From contig QXVZ01018776.1 of the NCBI GenBank assembly GCA_008931825.1, positions 1 to 64,000 of the forward strand: a DNA stretch of 64,000 bases, written 5' to 3'. The translations under genes and the position numbers were made by a program. Of this stretch, positions 33,801 through 45,327 are shown piece by piece (position 1 is the stretch's first letter; every line of letters starts with the position of its first letter). The notes below the pieces were generated by a model. It ran no database searches and was not told where the DNA came from. It saw only the letters and a program-made list of their open reading frames with translations. Source of the DNA: Phallusia fumigata (lineage: Eukaryota > Chordata > Ascidiacea > Phlebobranchia > Ascidiidae).

Positions 33801-36800
33801 CCAAAAATTTACAGAAAACGTTATAACTCTACAAGAAACTTTACTCATGAAAAATACAAATTCTGGAGTTTTCTCACACCACAATTTTGCGATGTATTTA
33901 CAAACTTTGGATTTTACTTGTTTAAACTGGCAAGGAAAGTACCGGATTCGCTTGCTGGGAAAGTGGTATTGGTTTCCGCGTGAAATGATAAATTTGCATT
34001 TACATAAATTTGCATTATTTATTTTTTGAGAAACAAACTCATAAGGCGAGGTCTGTTTTTTTCAAATGCCGCAAAAATTTCAAAATAAACTAACAAAACT
34101 TGTGTTAAAGGGACGCATGTGTTTTTATCTTAACGATTTCGTAACACGAATACCTTTCTTTTCCTAACACTGCTTCCAACAAAAGATATATTACGGAAAA
34201 CCCTAAACGCTTTTAGCAAACGACATGGTTTAGTTGCCCAAATAAAATTTATCGTTTTAAATATTAGAAAAAGTTTAACAAACAAAATTCATCCTATTTT
34301 CTAATTTTTCGATAAAACCTTGACATGAGATTTGACTCCAAACATTATCAAATATAGGATATCTGCGATAAATTTCCGATACGCACAAAAGAGAATTAAC
34401 GTTCTGGCTAAAGATTGGAAAACTGGTTTCTATAAAGTTTGAACTAAATATCTTAAATATGTTCAATCCTTACAATAAGTTTGGTAACTTTTTTAGTTCT
34501 TTATATGCTTCGTAAGATGGTAGGCGTTAAAGATAATGGTGGATTTTCTTTTCTAATAAAACGTTCTCTTCGTATCTGAGTGTTCGTTAAAACTTTGGTG
34601 CTCCAGAAAAAAAAATCTCAATGCTAACTTGACGGTTCATAATCCTATTATATTGCTCGGATGTTGCTTTGCTCAAGTTTCTGCTATTAATAGCCCGAGG
34701 CGACGATTTGCTGCAAATCACAAGAACATGTATGCACACAGCTAAAAGTCATGACGTGTTTGCTGCAAAAAAATGTTCGGACAAAAAAACACACCATTTT
34801 GTTTGAAACGATTGGAAATTACACTAATCTAGGCCACATCCAACGCAAAAATCTTTAAGACTATTTTCTCAGACCTTGCACTTTCTTTTTGCGATTTGAT
34901 TGGTGCGAAACTTTGTCAAAAGAATACTTGCGAAGATATCTGTCTAAATCGGGTATAGGCTATACACGTTTCCCTCATATTTACCTGTTTGGATAATGTG
35001 TGAGTACATTAAGCAAAGTTTTTGTGAAATTTGTTTGGGTGCACCTACAACCTAAAACCAGTAGAGGATTTGGATCAGGTTGCTATATCGTCGTAGAGAA
35101 ATTGAACCTGAGGTTTCCGCAGAACCTGCTGCTTTTGGCACTAGTAGTGGGTGAAACACCAAAAAATGTGTAAAACTGCAGTAAACATTTTTTATCGAAG
35201 GCGCCAAAGATACTTCTTTGCAAACCATGAATATTCTTCTGCTACTTGAAAGACCACTTTGTCCAAGAGGTCATGTTCTTTTACCGGAACCCACTAACAT
35301 GTGGGGGAAGCAAAAACTTATACAGCACTTAAAATGTCCAAATACGGTACATTCACTCCGTGTGAGTATTGTGAAAGAGGAGCCAAGCAGAAATCCGTAC
35401 CCATTCGAAAAATGCCATTTAAAAGGGATCTTTGATGGAGGTGGCACAAATGTATATGCGTCAGGTTTTCACATCGCCGCGCACCTAAGCCTAGCTGGAT
35501 TTGGTGCCCCGAGTTTTTAGACAACATCATTCTGCTTGAGTTGCCACGTTTACAGTCCCATGTCAAAAGATATTCGCAATTACGGTAACTGCTTCGGAGC
35601 GGTTCGCTGGAGGTCCTGCAGAATTTTTTGAGCTGACACATTTATTAGCTTTTGTTAGGTTTAGCTTAGGGATTATTTGTTTTAAACGGTTTTTGTTCCG
35701 CTGAGTGCATTTAAAACTCTTCCGATGCAATGGTTTTAGTTTCAAAAAGTTCAACACATACCAAACAGCAGTGTGTTTTCATCAAAATTACAGTCACCAA
35801 CCGTAAACATTGCACTGTGACATTAAAGAAACCTAGTTTGGTGAACATAACCACTGGTTCTTGTACTAGAAGAAACACTTTGTCAACTGATACTACTGAA
35901 AAACTGCTTCACCAAATCATCATTTTTACTGGAAAATAACTGTTGAATTTTAACATCACAAAATTTTTCGTCAACCATTATAACTTATCTGTTTTCGATC
36001 CTTTTTATTGTAGGTTACAAAAATATTCTCGCTGTCCGCCCATCACTTAAAACGTGAATAACATGCAGAATTGCCATTTCTGTTTTTTAGTGGGAATAAT
36101 TTTGTCATTTTAACACAATGAAGTGTTTAAGGCGTTCCCTGTGCTATAAAAGCTCACCTAGCGTATGAGTTGACATAAGAACTTTTCCGCACGGTGGAGG
36201 TAAAGGTACACACTTGGCGCAAAGCCGACGTGCAATGGCAGGGAAGCATTTTTTTGACCAAGACACACGTGACGTCAAATTGACATCATTTCACGATCTT
36301 AGGTGTGTCGAAGAACAGTAAATACATTTACCCCATTTTGCGTCATTTTCATTTCTGCTTCATTGTCCTTGACAGAGGGTGCTTTTCAATTGTATGTGTA
36401 TAATACCTGTCATGGTATATATGCCCGTATAACGGTGACCAACTTTGAATCATTCGAAAGGTTCTCGCAGCACAGTGTTGAAAACACTTCTACTTTGATC
36501 CTATTTCACCGCCCCTATGCGGCCGAAAGGTAAACGTCCAACAAACCGGTAGGTGGCAGTACCGGGCCGATTGATTGGTTTTGAACACATGGGGCGCCCG
36601 CAAGCTGCAATACAGGTATTCGCAAATTCTGGCAGCAAACCTTGAATAGTCGCTCTCTCTTTTCCCCTATCATAGAATTCTAAAATGCGCGGAGCTGCTC
36701 TCGCGGCGTTGAAGGTAGCTCGGCTGTGCACGCGCGTAGTAACATCGCTTGCGGAGCGTTAACGGTTCTCGCTACGCCAACACTCGAAGGCAGTTGGCTA

Positions 36801-39334
36801 GAGTGTCCCGCGGGCTGCTCGACAGTCTTTCACTGCTGAGAGCCTCAAGTGCAGGCAGGTCTTGCTGCGGCTATGTCGGTTTACCGAATTAGACAGGTTT
36901 TGACGGCAAAAGCAGTGCCCTGAGATTTAGTACGTGTTAGTGCGGATTCTAGATAGAATTTACAGCGCTTTTGGGGTTTGTTTGGTTGATGTGGTTTGTG
37001 GTTTAGACAAGGCTGTCGCGAGTTGGACTTTGTCGCTTATGAGGTTTTCAGAAAGGACTTTGGCCCACAGCAGCAGGCTAGTATCCTTATCACTGCATCT
37101 CCGTCATGTTTATGTGCCAGTGGTATCTCAACATGCCAATAATCAAGACGCAGTCGCCATTTAGGTGACACCGACACAATTTTAAAGATAATTCGTGCGA
37201 GCTACTTAGCAGTGGTTTAAGCTTTAGTCCCGAGATTTTATCTTAAAAATGCTGACAGGCATTTCGGCCTCAGTTGTTTAAGGATCATAGCCTTAGTTTC
37301 TATTTTGGGGTACGGGATTGTGTTTTTATTGTTTGCGATTTCATATGGCTAAACTGTTAAAGTGTTGATCGGAAGAGTTTAAAGATAATTCTTATCGGCC
37401 AATACTCGGTAGTCATCTGTCAAGGAACCCTGCATAAACGTGATTAGCTACAACAAACATTTTGAGTTTGGAGAAGCCGAAAATGTTGTTTGCTTTTGTT
37501 TGACACAATCAACACCAGTTATTTTAAAACGTTGAATTCACAAAAACAAAAACAAAACTTCCACATTTAAAAACAACGCTTTTATACCCTTCCCGCCACA
37601 AAATCTCCCGTTTCGGAAAAAACAAGCACTTTCCCAATGCTTAACAAAGTATACACTTACTACGAACAGGCAGCTGCCGTGTAAGTCAGGCTCAACGCTG
37701 CACGCACACAGCTCCGAGCTCTTTTCCTTCCCACCGCTACGGGTCGATTGTTTGCCTGTAGAGGCCGCTTGTCGAGAATGCACGCCCCGCTATATAGCAG
37801 TTTGTTTTGTGACCTTTTGTGCTGGCGAACGCAGCCGGACCTTGTAACTCAAATGTACGAGATGGCTGACGACGAGAGGCACCGCTAGGGCTATTGAGTT
37901 TGTCGGTGCGTGTTTACAGTAAACGTTTTTTCTGCGTAAATGCAAACTAATTTTAACTTAAATCATTGCGAATTTAAGAATTTGCTATTGTTTTTTTTTG
38001 GTTTGCCGTCTCGCTATGATAAAATGGGCTTTTTCAGCTTGTGTTTATATTTAATTTCTATTTCTCGAAAAGACATTGGGCGTTTTAAGTTGACATTAAG
38101 CGTTTTTAGTTTTGTAAACTTTTTGTTTGTTTTAAATCTTGATCTTATTCATTATTTAAAATCAACTGCAAGTGTTTCAATGTTCTTAAATGCAGCGGCG
38201 CAAAACCAAAGCCCTCGTAACCAGATAAGCGAACTGTTATAGAACGCCAAATGAGCACGGCTTTATTTCCTACTTTCATTAGGTTTATTCACTAAATCTG
38301 CGCTTTCATGTGCGAAATCAACAGGCGAATTTGCATTGGCCTGTTGCATTTCACCATCAAAGCCGAATTCGAGCAATTTATGCAAATGAAAGCGGCGCGG
38401 TTGATTAACGAAAATTACGAGACATTAGCGAGGCGATAGATCCAATCACAATGCCGAGCAATCATTGCAGATGAAAGATGAACGCTAAGCCGGGGTGCGA
38501 TTATTTGGTGCCGGGCTCGCTATATTAATTGTCGAAAGAGCAGAAGGCATCTCGCGCAAACCAGCGGCGTCGCGGAGAAAAAGGCGCCTTCGATGAGTGT
38601 GTACTGGCTTCGAAGGTGAGGAGAGTCTGCAATAGATGCGCGGTCCTTGCACAGCGCAAGGTATCGGGTTACTGAGGAGAGCATAGGGACGTTGAAGGGC
38701 AACCCTGCATGGCTGGTGTTGTGTATGGTTAGCTGACTTTAGAGATTGTATACGATGTGATTGCAAGTAAGTTGTTAGCGTATTGATTTTGCGTTGGACG
38801 AGGTGGCAAATGTCGGTTGTTCATGTTCTGTGGGACCGTATAAGATACCTGTGGGTTTTTTTGAAAAAAAAAACGAAATAGAGAACTTTTTGAAAAACCC
38901 TAGGTAATTTAGGTTACCTTGCAACTTTTAAATTTGAGCAGTATTGCATTTAGGCAAACCTTATCCAAGCGAGGCATAAAATACTTTATTCGCATCTCCG
39001 TATATGTCTGCTGGCTACTACATGCAAATAGGCGTAATGTGCACGATTTTCTTCTAGATTTTAGCTGTGGTATAATTTATAGGCTATCTGGCCAAACATC
39101 TTTTGCTCACACCCATAGCTGCTTATAAAACGTGCACCAGCCAACGGAAAGTGTGCGCGCATTACGACAATCTGATAAGGTCATCGAATCGTACGGTGGA
39201 CCCGACCAAATCGACAATTTCTTTGCTTTATGACGACCAACTAAATCGTTGCTGATTACCAATACTTTCTAACACTTCGGAGGGAAACGACCAACAGAAA
39301 GGACAGGGGAAGGGCGTGAATTACCCTACTAAGG
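30844..39334. other. Long first intron / second-promoter region of Pitx
   Basis: About 8.5 kb without convincing coding exons. It mixes AT-rich DNA with GC-rich patches (about 32750-33170, 36500-36900, 37640-37880). A C-run sits at 33147-33156. The stretch 38280-38480 is sequence-complex and holds two inverted octamer motifs. This DNA lies upstream of the second amino-terminal exon and is the expected site of its promoter and enhancers. Confidence 0.5.
38329..38387. promoter_or_regulatory. Candidate enhancer core with inverted octamer pair
   Basis: ATTTGCAT at 38329-38336 and its exact complement ATGCAAAT at 38380-38387 are consensus POU/octamer sites, 51 bases apart, about 1 kb upstream of the second Pitx exon. 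Neighbouring ATTA cores and the high sequence complexity suggest function. No conservation could be tested. Confidence 0.3.
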
Positions 39335-39941
39335 ATGGACTACCACCGAACTGACATATTTTCATCACCGGCCGCCGCTGCAGCCGCTGTAGCCGCACAT
39401 CAACCGTATCACTATCTAAATCAGCAGCCTTCCAATTATAACTACTACGCGTACCACAACAACGGCTACATCAACGGTTTTTCCAGCGGTTCGCCGTCAA
39501 CTTCGCCAACGTCAAATCCACCGGCGATTTTTGGTTCATCTTCAAGCAGTCAATACGGGCTGCCCCAAACCAACGGTGCCACATCGCCCTTCGCCGCAAA
39601 CAGTCTTTCACGTTACGCCGGCAAATTTTCAACGGGCTTTTCAAAACTGAACAACAGCGTCGCCGCTACTACTGTGTCCCCCCTGCACCCGGGCAGCGGC
39701 CTGGCGTCCCTGGTGGCGTCCGGTTCAACTTACGCAACAGCGGTAAGGGACAGCACCGAAACAGCGGCCAGCAAACTTTCGCGACAGAGCGACACCTCTT
39801 GTGACGATAACAATAAGAGCTATTTTGACGAATCTTGCACAAAAGACAAAGACGCTTTCTGCGGAAAATCGAAGGAAGTCCACCACACCACTCCGTCGCC
39901 CTCCAAAAGCATTGAATCCACCGAATCGTCGATAATAGAAG
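39335..39941 (+). CDS. Pitx: Pitx alternative amino-terminal exon 2 (downstream promoter isoform)
   Basis: ATG 39335 opens a 202-codon exon. It starts MDYHRTDIFSS, followed by an alanine run (SPAAAAAAVAAH), Tyr/Asn/Gln-rich and Ser-rich low complexity, then an acidic/basic stretch near the end (KDKDAFCGKSKEV, ESSIIE). The donor ATAGAAG|GTAAACG at 39941 leaves one base. With the ACGAAATGG acceptor this makes GAC and continues EMADKQAG in frame, so the junction is well supported. Joined to the homeodomain and last exons it gives about 467 residues. The frame reading on past the donor is intron. This exon and the one at 30207 are alternative starts feeding the same homeodomain. I cannot tell which corresponds to the named a/b or c isoform. 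Confidence 0.85.
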
Positions 39942-42900
39942 GTAAACGTTTGACCCGCTTTACGGGAATTCCGCCATCGCTAGACCGTTTCGTGCGGCGC
40001 ATTTTCCCGACGTCACGGACGAAAAAATCAAAATGGCGTCGATATGGTTGCAAGGTGTTGCAACCACAGGCGTTTGGTAAAAAAAGCTTCCTGGTTTAAT
40101 CTTTCACAAAACAAAGTGTAAAAACTGCAATTTTTCCGGGTACTTTTAAATTGTTCACAGTTTATGAAAGAAGTACATTAGTGTGCTACGAAGTGCCTCC
40201 GTTTAGTCAAATAGTTTTGTCATTAATTAGGCAATTTATGACAGACCAATACAAACAAGAACAGCTTCACAAACGTAACTTATGCTTGCAAATAATATTA
40301 AACTATTACGGTTGAAGGTCAACTACCATAAACAATTTGTCAAACCAAAACCTCATAACACACAAACATAAGATAAAAATACTTAGTTTTGATTTGAAAT
40401 TGGTGCAGCACCCTATTGTAAAGAATGGGAGAAACTTATGCTTTGCAGCGGTTCGTACGTGATTCCGATTCAATCACTATATGCTTACAATTCCTCTTAA
40501 GCCATTGCCAAGATAAGTAAAAACCACCCCACAGAGATGATCGCCACTTGAACGTTGCAAATCGCTTTCTCGCGCCGGACGTTGGCCAAATATTATCTTT
40601 TGCGAGGTCGTTGGGCTCACGAGGAAAATTGAAACTGTGTAAGGGCGTTGCAATCTGCTCTCGCCCGGGCGGAAAGCGATTACTGACGCTTATCGTTGGG
40701 TAATTCGAACAAGACGACACATTATCCTGTCGAAAAATCCGCGGATTTCCGAGCGTAATGGACTTACAGACATATTGTTTTTGTGATCCAGCCGTAAATA
40801 TCACTGCCAACCTGCCACCTTAAGTCGGCGCATTTCTTCTGTTTATCAAGTTTAAAAGTTAGGTCGTGGACTATCTAACAGTTTGCGTTGATGATACGCT
40901 GTACCCTATTTCTCAGATCGGGTATTCCATTGTGATTGAAGGCAAACAAACTGGAATTTGAAAAGTTCAAAAAATGTATTAGTTACCGGGCAGCATTTAG
41001 TTGCCTTAGGTCCAGTGCTTGATGAAAACTATTTGTATGCTAACCATGCCAAATCAATTTCTTTATTCGCAAAGCAGAAGATCTCAGTATTTGTAAACAA
41101 CGCTCCGTCCATGTTGAGTCACCACATTTACCACACTAATGGAAACAAAAAGTCCAACTAATCTTCCTGACGGTTTGGACCGCGCTAGTTCCATTAACCC
41201 GAGACATTACGTTCGTCGGTGGCCCGACTCCTTAATCTGCCTGGCCCGAAATGCATGGCCACGGGCCGGTACAAAGCTTTAGCGTGGAACCGGGCTTTTC
41301 TCGCCGTGTTAGGGGCTTGAAAAGATTGAAGCGCACGGCGTAAGTGGACGACATAAGGACCTTCCGAAATCCCGGGGTTTTAGCCCAACCCTGCCCCGAT
41401 AAATCCACTGGATCAGGCCCTCCCTGCCTGCTCTTAGATTCAATGGGATCGCGTTGCGCTGTTTGGGTGACGTGCAAGTCTATAATGACGCAGAAGAAAG
41501 GCTTTTGGTGCGATGCGAACGCGTGGGTTTTGAGGATATTTCGGTGTAATGTGCGTATTTCCGTGTTTGGGTTTAAATTCCAGAGCTGCATGTGCTTATC
41601 AGATAAGTTTAAAAACATCCTTCACCCAAGCCCACAAAAAGCCGAAAATCGGCAAGAATTCCTGTGATCGCTTTCCAAAGCGAGAACCCAACGTTTGATA
41701 ATCACCATTGCGCTAAAACAGTGAACTTATATCGACGAAGCTTTGACTTTCATCCATTCCAGTATTCTCTGCCGTCCCGCATAGAGTTCAACAGTATACG
41801 ATGTCAAGCTGGACCACCTATATTGATAATCTCATGGGCTTGATAGTATCGCGCTTTTCCAGGCGTCCGATAAGTAATGTTTGGGGAATAGCCTCGACCG
41901 CCGGCCAACCCGTCCCGAGCAGTTTCCCCTCATATTAACTGTAGCCGACCTTGAAAGCACCGCGAAGTTCGCGAAAATGTCACAGACTCACTAATACGAC
42001 TAAGACGCCTATTGTCCTGGTTCGTTGCCAACGTGTTATACTCAATTCCCGCTTGTGACTGATTTAGACATGTATCGATGATCGCATATTTTGGCAGTTT
42101 TGTAAAGGGTTGTGGTTTAAATTGCCGTCAAACTAGAGTCGAAGTAAGCAGTAGGTATTGTAGTTTTTAGTTAGGTTTATTAAAGTGTCAACGCATTCAT
42201 CTGCTTAAAAGAATATTATTTGTTGTAGGTGATAAATTAGATGGGCATTTTTGTTTGTTGGTGAAGGAAACACTTCGAAATTTGTTTTTGTTTCTTTATC
42301 TCTCAATTTAGCCCTTACCATCCACCATGGTGCCTATTTATTCTCCTCAATTGGTAAAATATCGATACTTATAGAAGGCCATTTTTTCGTATCCGTGTAA
42401 TCCGATGAAGATCTCCCGAACGTCGCGGGGACGAGCAAATTGCGGATCAGTGCGATGCAATTGGAGATCATTAATCCGCTTAGGCAGATGATATTTCCAC
42501 CTTTTCGCAATGAGCTTTGACACCCCAAGTCCGGTTATTGCGCGATTGCGCGGCGACAGCGGCTTTGCTGATTTAACATTCGATAAACGAAAACGCTGTT
42601 TAGAATTAGAATTTTATCCACAAATCAGTGTTTGCGATACAAAAATACACATGGGTAATTGAAGTTATTGCCAAAACTGGCGTCCATTTGTCGCAACGTG
42701 GACAACTTACGATGATTGCTCCTTTAATATGGAAGCTTGACGGTAGCCGTACGCCATATTTAGATACGCCTTACTAAAACAGAAAGACTGGGCCAAGACG
42801 ACACAGCCCCTTGAGGATCAGTTCCGTTCAAACAAATGATAAGCCAAGAATTTTGTGACTAGTTTCAAGTAGATAAATTGGAATAAATGCTTTAAACAAT

Positions 42901-43028
42901 CACTTCATGTTATCTACTTTCCTCTGCCACAGGTATGCTAAAATGAATTTTTCAAAATGGCACCGTTTGGTTCTTCAAATGTATTTCAGTTTTGGCACTT
43001 GTTTGAACAAAATTCTGTTTTAATTTAG
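39942..43028. other. Pitx intron upstream of the homeodomain
   Basis: About 3.1 kb, probably intronic. There is no supported exon. It holds two TAATCC sites at 42398-42403 and 42472-42477, in a well-mixed-sequence block at 42340-42550 that could be an enhancer. Confidence 0.5.
42398..42477 (+). promoter_or_regulatory. Paired TAATCC (K50 homeodomain) sites
   Basis: Two TAATCCG motifs start 74 bases apart in the Pitx intron, about 600 bases before the homeodomain exon. TAATCC is the preferred site of K50 homeodomains (Otx, Goosecoid, Pitx itself), so autoregulation or Otx input is conceivable. The motif is short and could occur by chance. Confidence 0.25.
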
Positions 43029-43260
43029 ACGAAATGGCCGACAAGCAAGCTGGAGAACTGGGAGCCGCTTCAAGTCCGGGAGAGGACAAGAAGAAATCCG
43101 GAGCAGGGACGGACGGCGAAAAGAACAACACAGATAACGCTTGCAGTGATGACGGGTGTGCTGAGGGAGGAGATAACAACAGGAGGAGACAGAGAAGACA
43201 AAGAACTCATTTTACTTCGCAACAACTGCAAGAACTTGAATCAGTGTTCTCAAGAAATCG
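43029..43260 (+). CDS. Pitx: Pitx homeodomain exon 1 (first assembly copy)
   Basis: Acceptor TTTAATTTAG before 43029, donor CG|GTAAGT after 43260. It encodes an acidic/lysine linker ([10 protein letters not shown]..., [14 protein letters not shown]) and the first 26 or so homeodomain residues, [20 protein letters not shown] followed by RNR. These match Pitx-class homeodomains almost exactly. The exon ends two bases into a codon. An internal ATG at 43034 could start a shorter protein of about 263 residues. This copy is identical to 43317-43548 and lies left of an N; in the genome it is one exon per haplotype. Confidence 0.95.
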
Positions 43261-43316
43261 GTAAGTTCTGTTTGATGACCGATATTCGTATTTACGTAGA
43301 ACGTGTACNAATTTAG

Positions 43317-43548
43317 ACGAAATGGCCGACAAGCAAGCTGGAGAACTGGGAGCCGCTTCAAGTCCGGGAGAGGACAAGAAGAAATCCGGAGCAGGGACGG
43401 ACGGCGAAAAGAACAACACAGATAACGCTTGCAGTGATGACGGGTGTGCTGAGGGAGGAGATAACAACAGGAGGAGACAGAGAAGACAAAGAACTCATTT
43501 TACTTCGCAACAACTGCAAGAACTTGAATCAGTGTTCTCAAGAAATCG
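43317..43548 (+). CDS. Pitx: Pitx homeodomain exon 1 (second assembly copy, haplotype 1)
   Basis: Same sequence as 43029-43260, reached after the single N at 43309. It continues without a break into its own intron and the homeodomain exon 2 at 43754, so this contig represents one full haplotype. It is an assembly duplicate, not an extra exon. Confidence 0.9.
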
Positions 43549-43753
43549 GTAAGTTCTGTTTGATGACCGATATTCGTATTTACGTAGAACGTGTACTGTT
43601 GTCTGTGTCACTGGTGACGTTGTGATCATCGAGTTTTCAAAAGCAAACTAAGGGATATTTTGAACTTTTTTGTTAGTTCATTAATTTTTTAAGACGCGAT
43701 AAGGAAAACGTCCGTGATATGACCCAAATTATTAACATGTATTTTACCTAAAG

Positions 43754-43820
43754 GTACCCTGACATGACAACACGCGAAGACATCGCTCGATGGACCAATC
43801 TGAATGAAGCAAGAGTGCGG
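43754..43820 (+). CDS. Pitx: Pitx homeodomain exon 2 (haplotype 1)
   Basis: A 67-base exon between acceptor CTAAAG and donor GG|GTAGGT. With the preceding CG it reads [20 protein letters not shown] followed by RVR, which is homeodomain helix 2 and the start of helix 3. It ends exactly between codons and joins VWFKNRRAKWRKRERN in the last exon. Confidence 0.95.
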
Positions 43821-44127
43821 GTAGGTTTAAACAACAACTTTTAAACAAATGTTGTAATTTTAGTGCAATTTTAAAAATCAATAATTTCCATTCAGTCAGT
43901 TAAAACTGGGTAAAATGGTGTCATAAACGTCGCTGGTCGGCAAATGCGAAAATCGTCGACATCCGCCATGTTTGTTTGTCGCCTCACCAGCTTATAGCTG
44001 CGCAAACTTTCGATACGGGTTCCACAGCCCGACCTAATCGTGTCAGGCCGGCGATAACGACGAGCGGCTGCGTCACAACCCACCACGTCACAGGTGTTTC
44101 GCAGTGCCGATGCGCTGTTAGCTGGCG

Positions 44128-44172
44128 TGTTTATTTATAAACGATCTCTACTTGGCTCGACGCCAATACACA
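44128..44172 (+). promoter_or_regulatory. Candidate Nodal-responsive intronic element (paired FoxH1-type sites), haplotype 1
   Basis: In the intron before the last Pitx exon, TGTTTATT (44128-44135) and AATACACA (44165-44172) both match the FoxH1 consensus TGTKKATT / AATMMACA, with starts 37 bases apart. AGAC (Smad-type) cores occur downstream. Left-sided Pitx expression in Ciona is known to depend on Nodal through an intronic enhancer with FoxH1 sites; whether this is the same element is my inference. The second haplotype keeps both sites at 45283-45290 and 45320-45327. Confidence 0.4.
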
Positions 44173-44460
44173 TCGCGGTCGCGCGGGCTGGCCAGTGGGT
44201 CAAGATGTCCACTGCCGACAGCCCACGCGAACTTGTGACCTCAGGCACAGACTGGCGCGTCACGTGGAGGGGGATCGATGGAGCTGGTTGCCCGTGAGAG
44301 TGTTCGCTGACATTTAGTTTAACGACCTTGTAAGATAGCCCTGGAATGTTAACTTTAAGTCGATAGTCGAATTTTTCTTTCTGCTGATGTTGTCGGATTT
44401 CATGTTGTAGGCGCATANCAGTTTTGGCACTTGTTTGAACAAAATTCTGTTTTAATTTAG

Positions 44461-44692
44461 ACGAAATGGCGGACAAGCAAGCTGGAGACCTAGGAGCCGC
44501 TTCAAGTCCGGGAGAGGACAAGAAGAAATCCGGAGGAGGGACGGACGGCGAAAAGAACAACACAGATAACGCTTGCAGTGATGACGGATGTGCTGAGGGG
44601 GGAGATAACAACAGGAGGAGACAGAGAAGACAAAGAACTCATTTTACTTCACAACAACTGCAAGAACTTGAATCAGTGTTCTCAAGAAATCG
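44461..44692 (+). CDS. Pitx: Pitx homeodomain exon 1 (third assembly copy, haplotype 2)
   Basis: An allelic copy following the N at 44418. It differs from the other copies by several silent changes and by two residues in the linker (GDLG for GELG, SGGGTD for SGAGTD). The homeodomain part is unchanged. Substitutions confined to the linker and synonymous sites are what selection on an allele would leave. Confidence 0.9.
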
Positions 44693-44897
44693 GTAAGTTG
44701 TGTTTGATGCGGTAAATTCGTATTTTCGTAGAACGTGTACTGTTGTCTGTGTCACTGGTGACGTTGTGATCATCGAGACTTCAAAAGCAAACAAAGGGAT
44801 ATTTTGAACTTTTTGTTAGTTCATTAATTTTATAAGACCCGAAAAGAAAAACGTCCGTACTATGACACCATATTATTAACATGTATTTTACCTAAAG

Positions 44898-44964
44898 GTA
44901 CCCTGACATGACAACACGCGAAGACATCGCTCGATGGACCAATCTGAATGAAGCAAGAGTGCGG
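44898..44964 (+). CDS. Pitx: Pitx homeodomain exon 2 (haplotype 2)
   Basis: Same 67-base exon as at 43754, on the second haplotype copy. It splices to the single copy of the last exon at 45905. The flanking introns differ between the two copies by scattered SNPs and short indels. Confidence 0.92.
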
Positions 44965-45282
44965 GTAGGTTTAAACAACTTGATTTTCAAATGTAAATAC
45001 CAAATGTCGTAATTTTAGTGCAACTTTAAAAATCACTAATTTCCATTCAGTCAGTTAAAATTGGGTAAAATGGTGTCAAAAACGTCGCTGGTCGGCAAAT
45101 GCGAAAATCGTCAACATCCGCCATGTTTGTTTGTCGCCTCACCAGCTTATAGCTGCGCAAACTTTCGATACGGGTTCCACAGCCCGACCTAATCGTGTCA
45201 CGCCGGCGATAACGACGAGCGGCTGCGTCACAATCCACCACGTCACAGGTGTTTCGCAGTGCCGATGCGCTGTTAGCTGGCG

Positions 45283-45327
45283 TGTTTATTTATAAACGAT
45301 CTCTACTTGGCTCGACGCCAATACACA
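45283..45327 (+). promoter_or_regulatory. Candidate FoxH1-type pair, haplotype 2
   Basis: Allelic counterpart of 44128-44172. The spacing is identical and both motifs are unchanged, although neighbouring intron sequence varies. Confidence 0.4.

Larger units (their letters stand above)
43022..43596. repeat. Contig overlap at N 43309
   Basis: 43022-43308 and 43310-43596 are the same 287 bases, with no difference that I saw, separated by one N. Confidence 0.9.

Noticed and set aside
35218-35520. 100-residue frame in the Pitx intron region
   Set aside because: No motif, no good splice sites in register and no similarity to Pitx amino-terminal regions.
42952-44611. Minus-strand frames beginning [11 protein letters not shown]
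   Set aside because: They are the antisense shadow of the Pitx linker and homeodomain exon.
43034-44696. A gene with three homeobox exons or three tandem Pitx genes
   Set aside because: Copies are joined by single Ns with exact flank overlaps and behave as contig overlaps or alleles; only one last exon exists.
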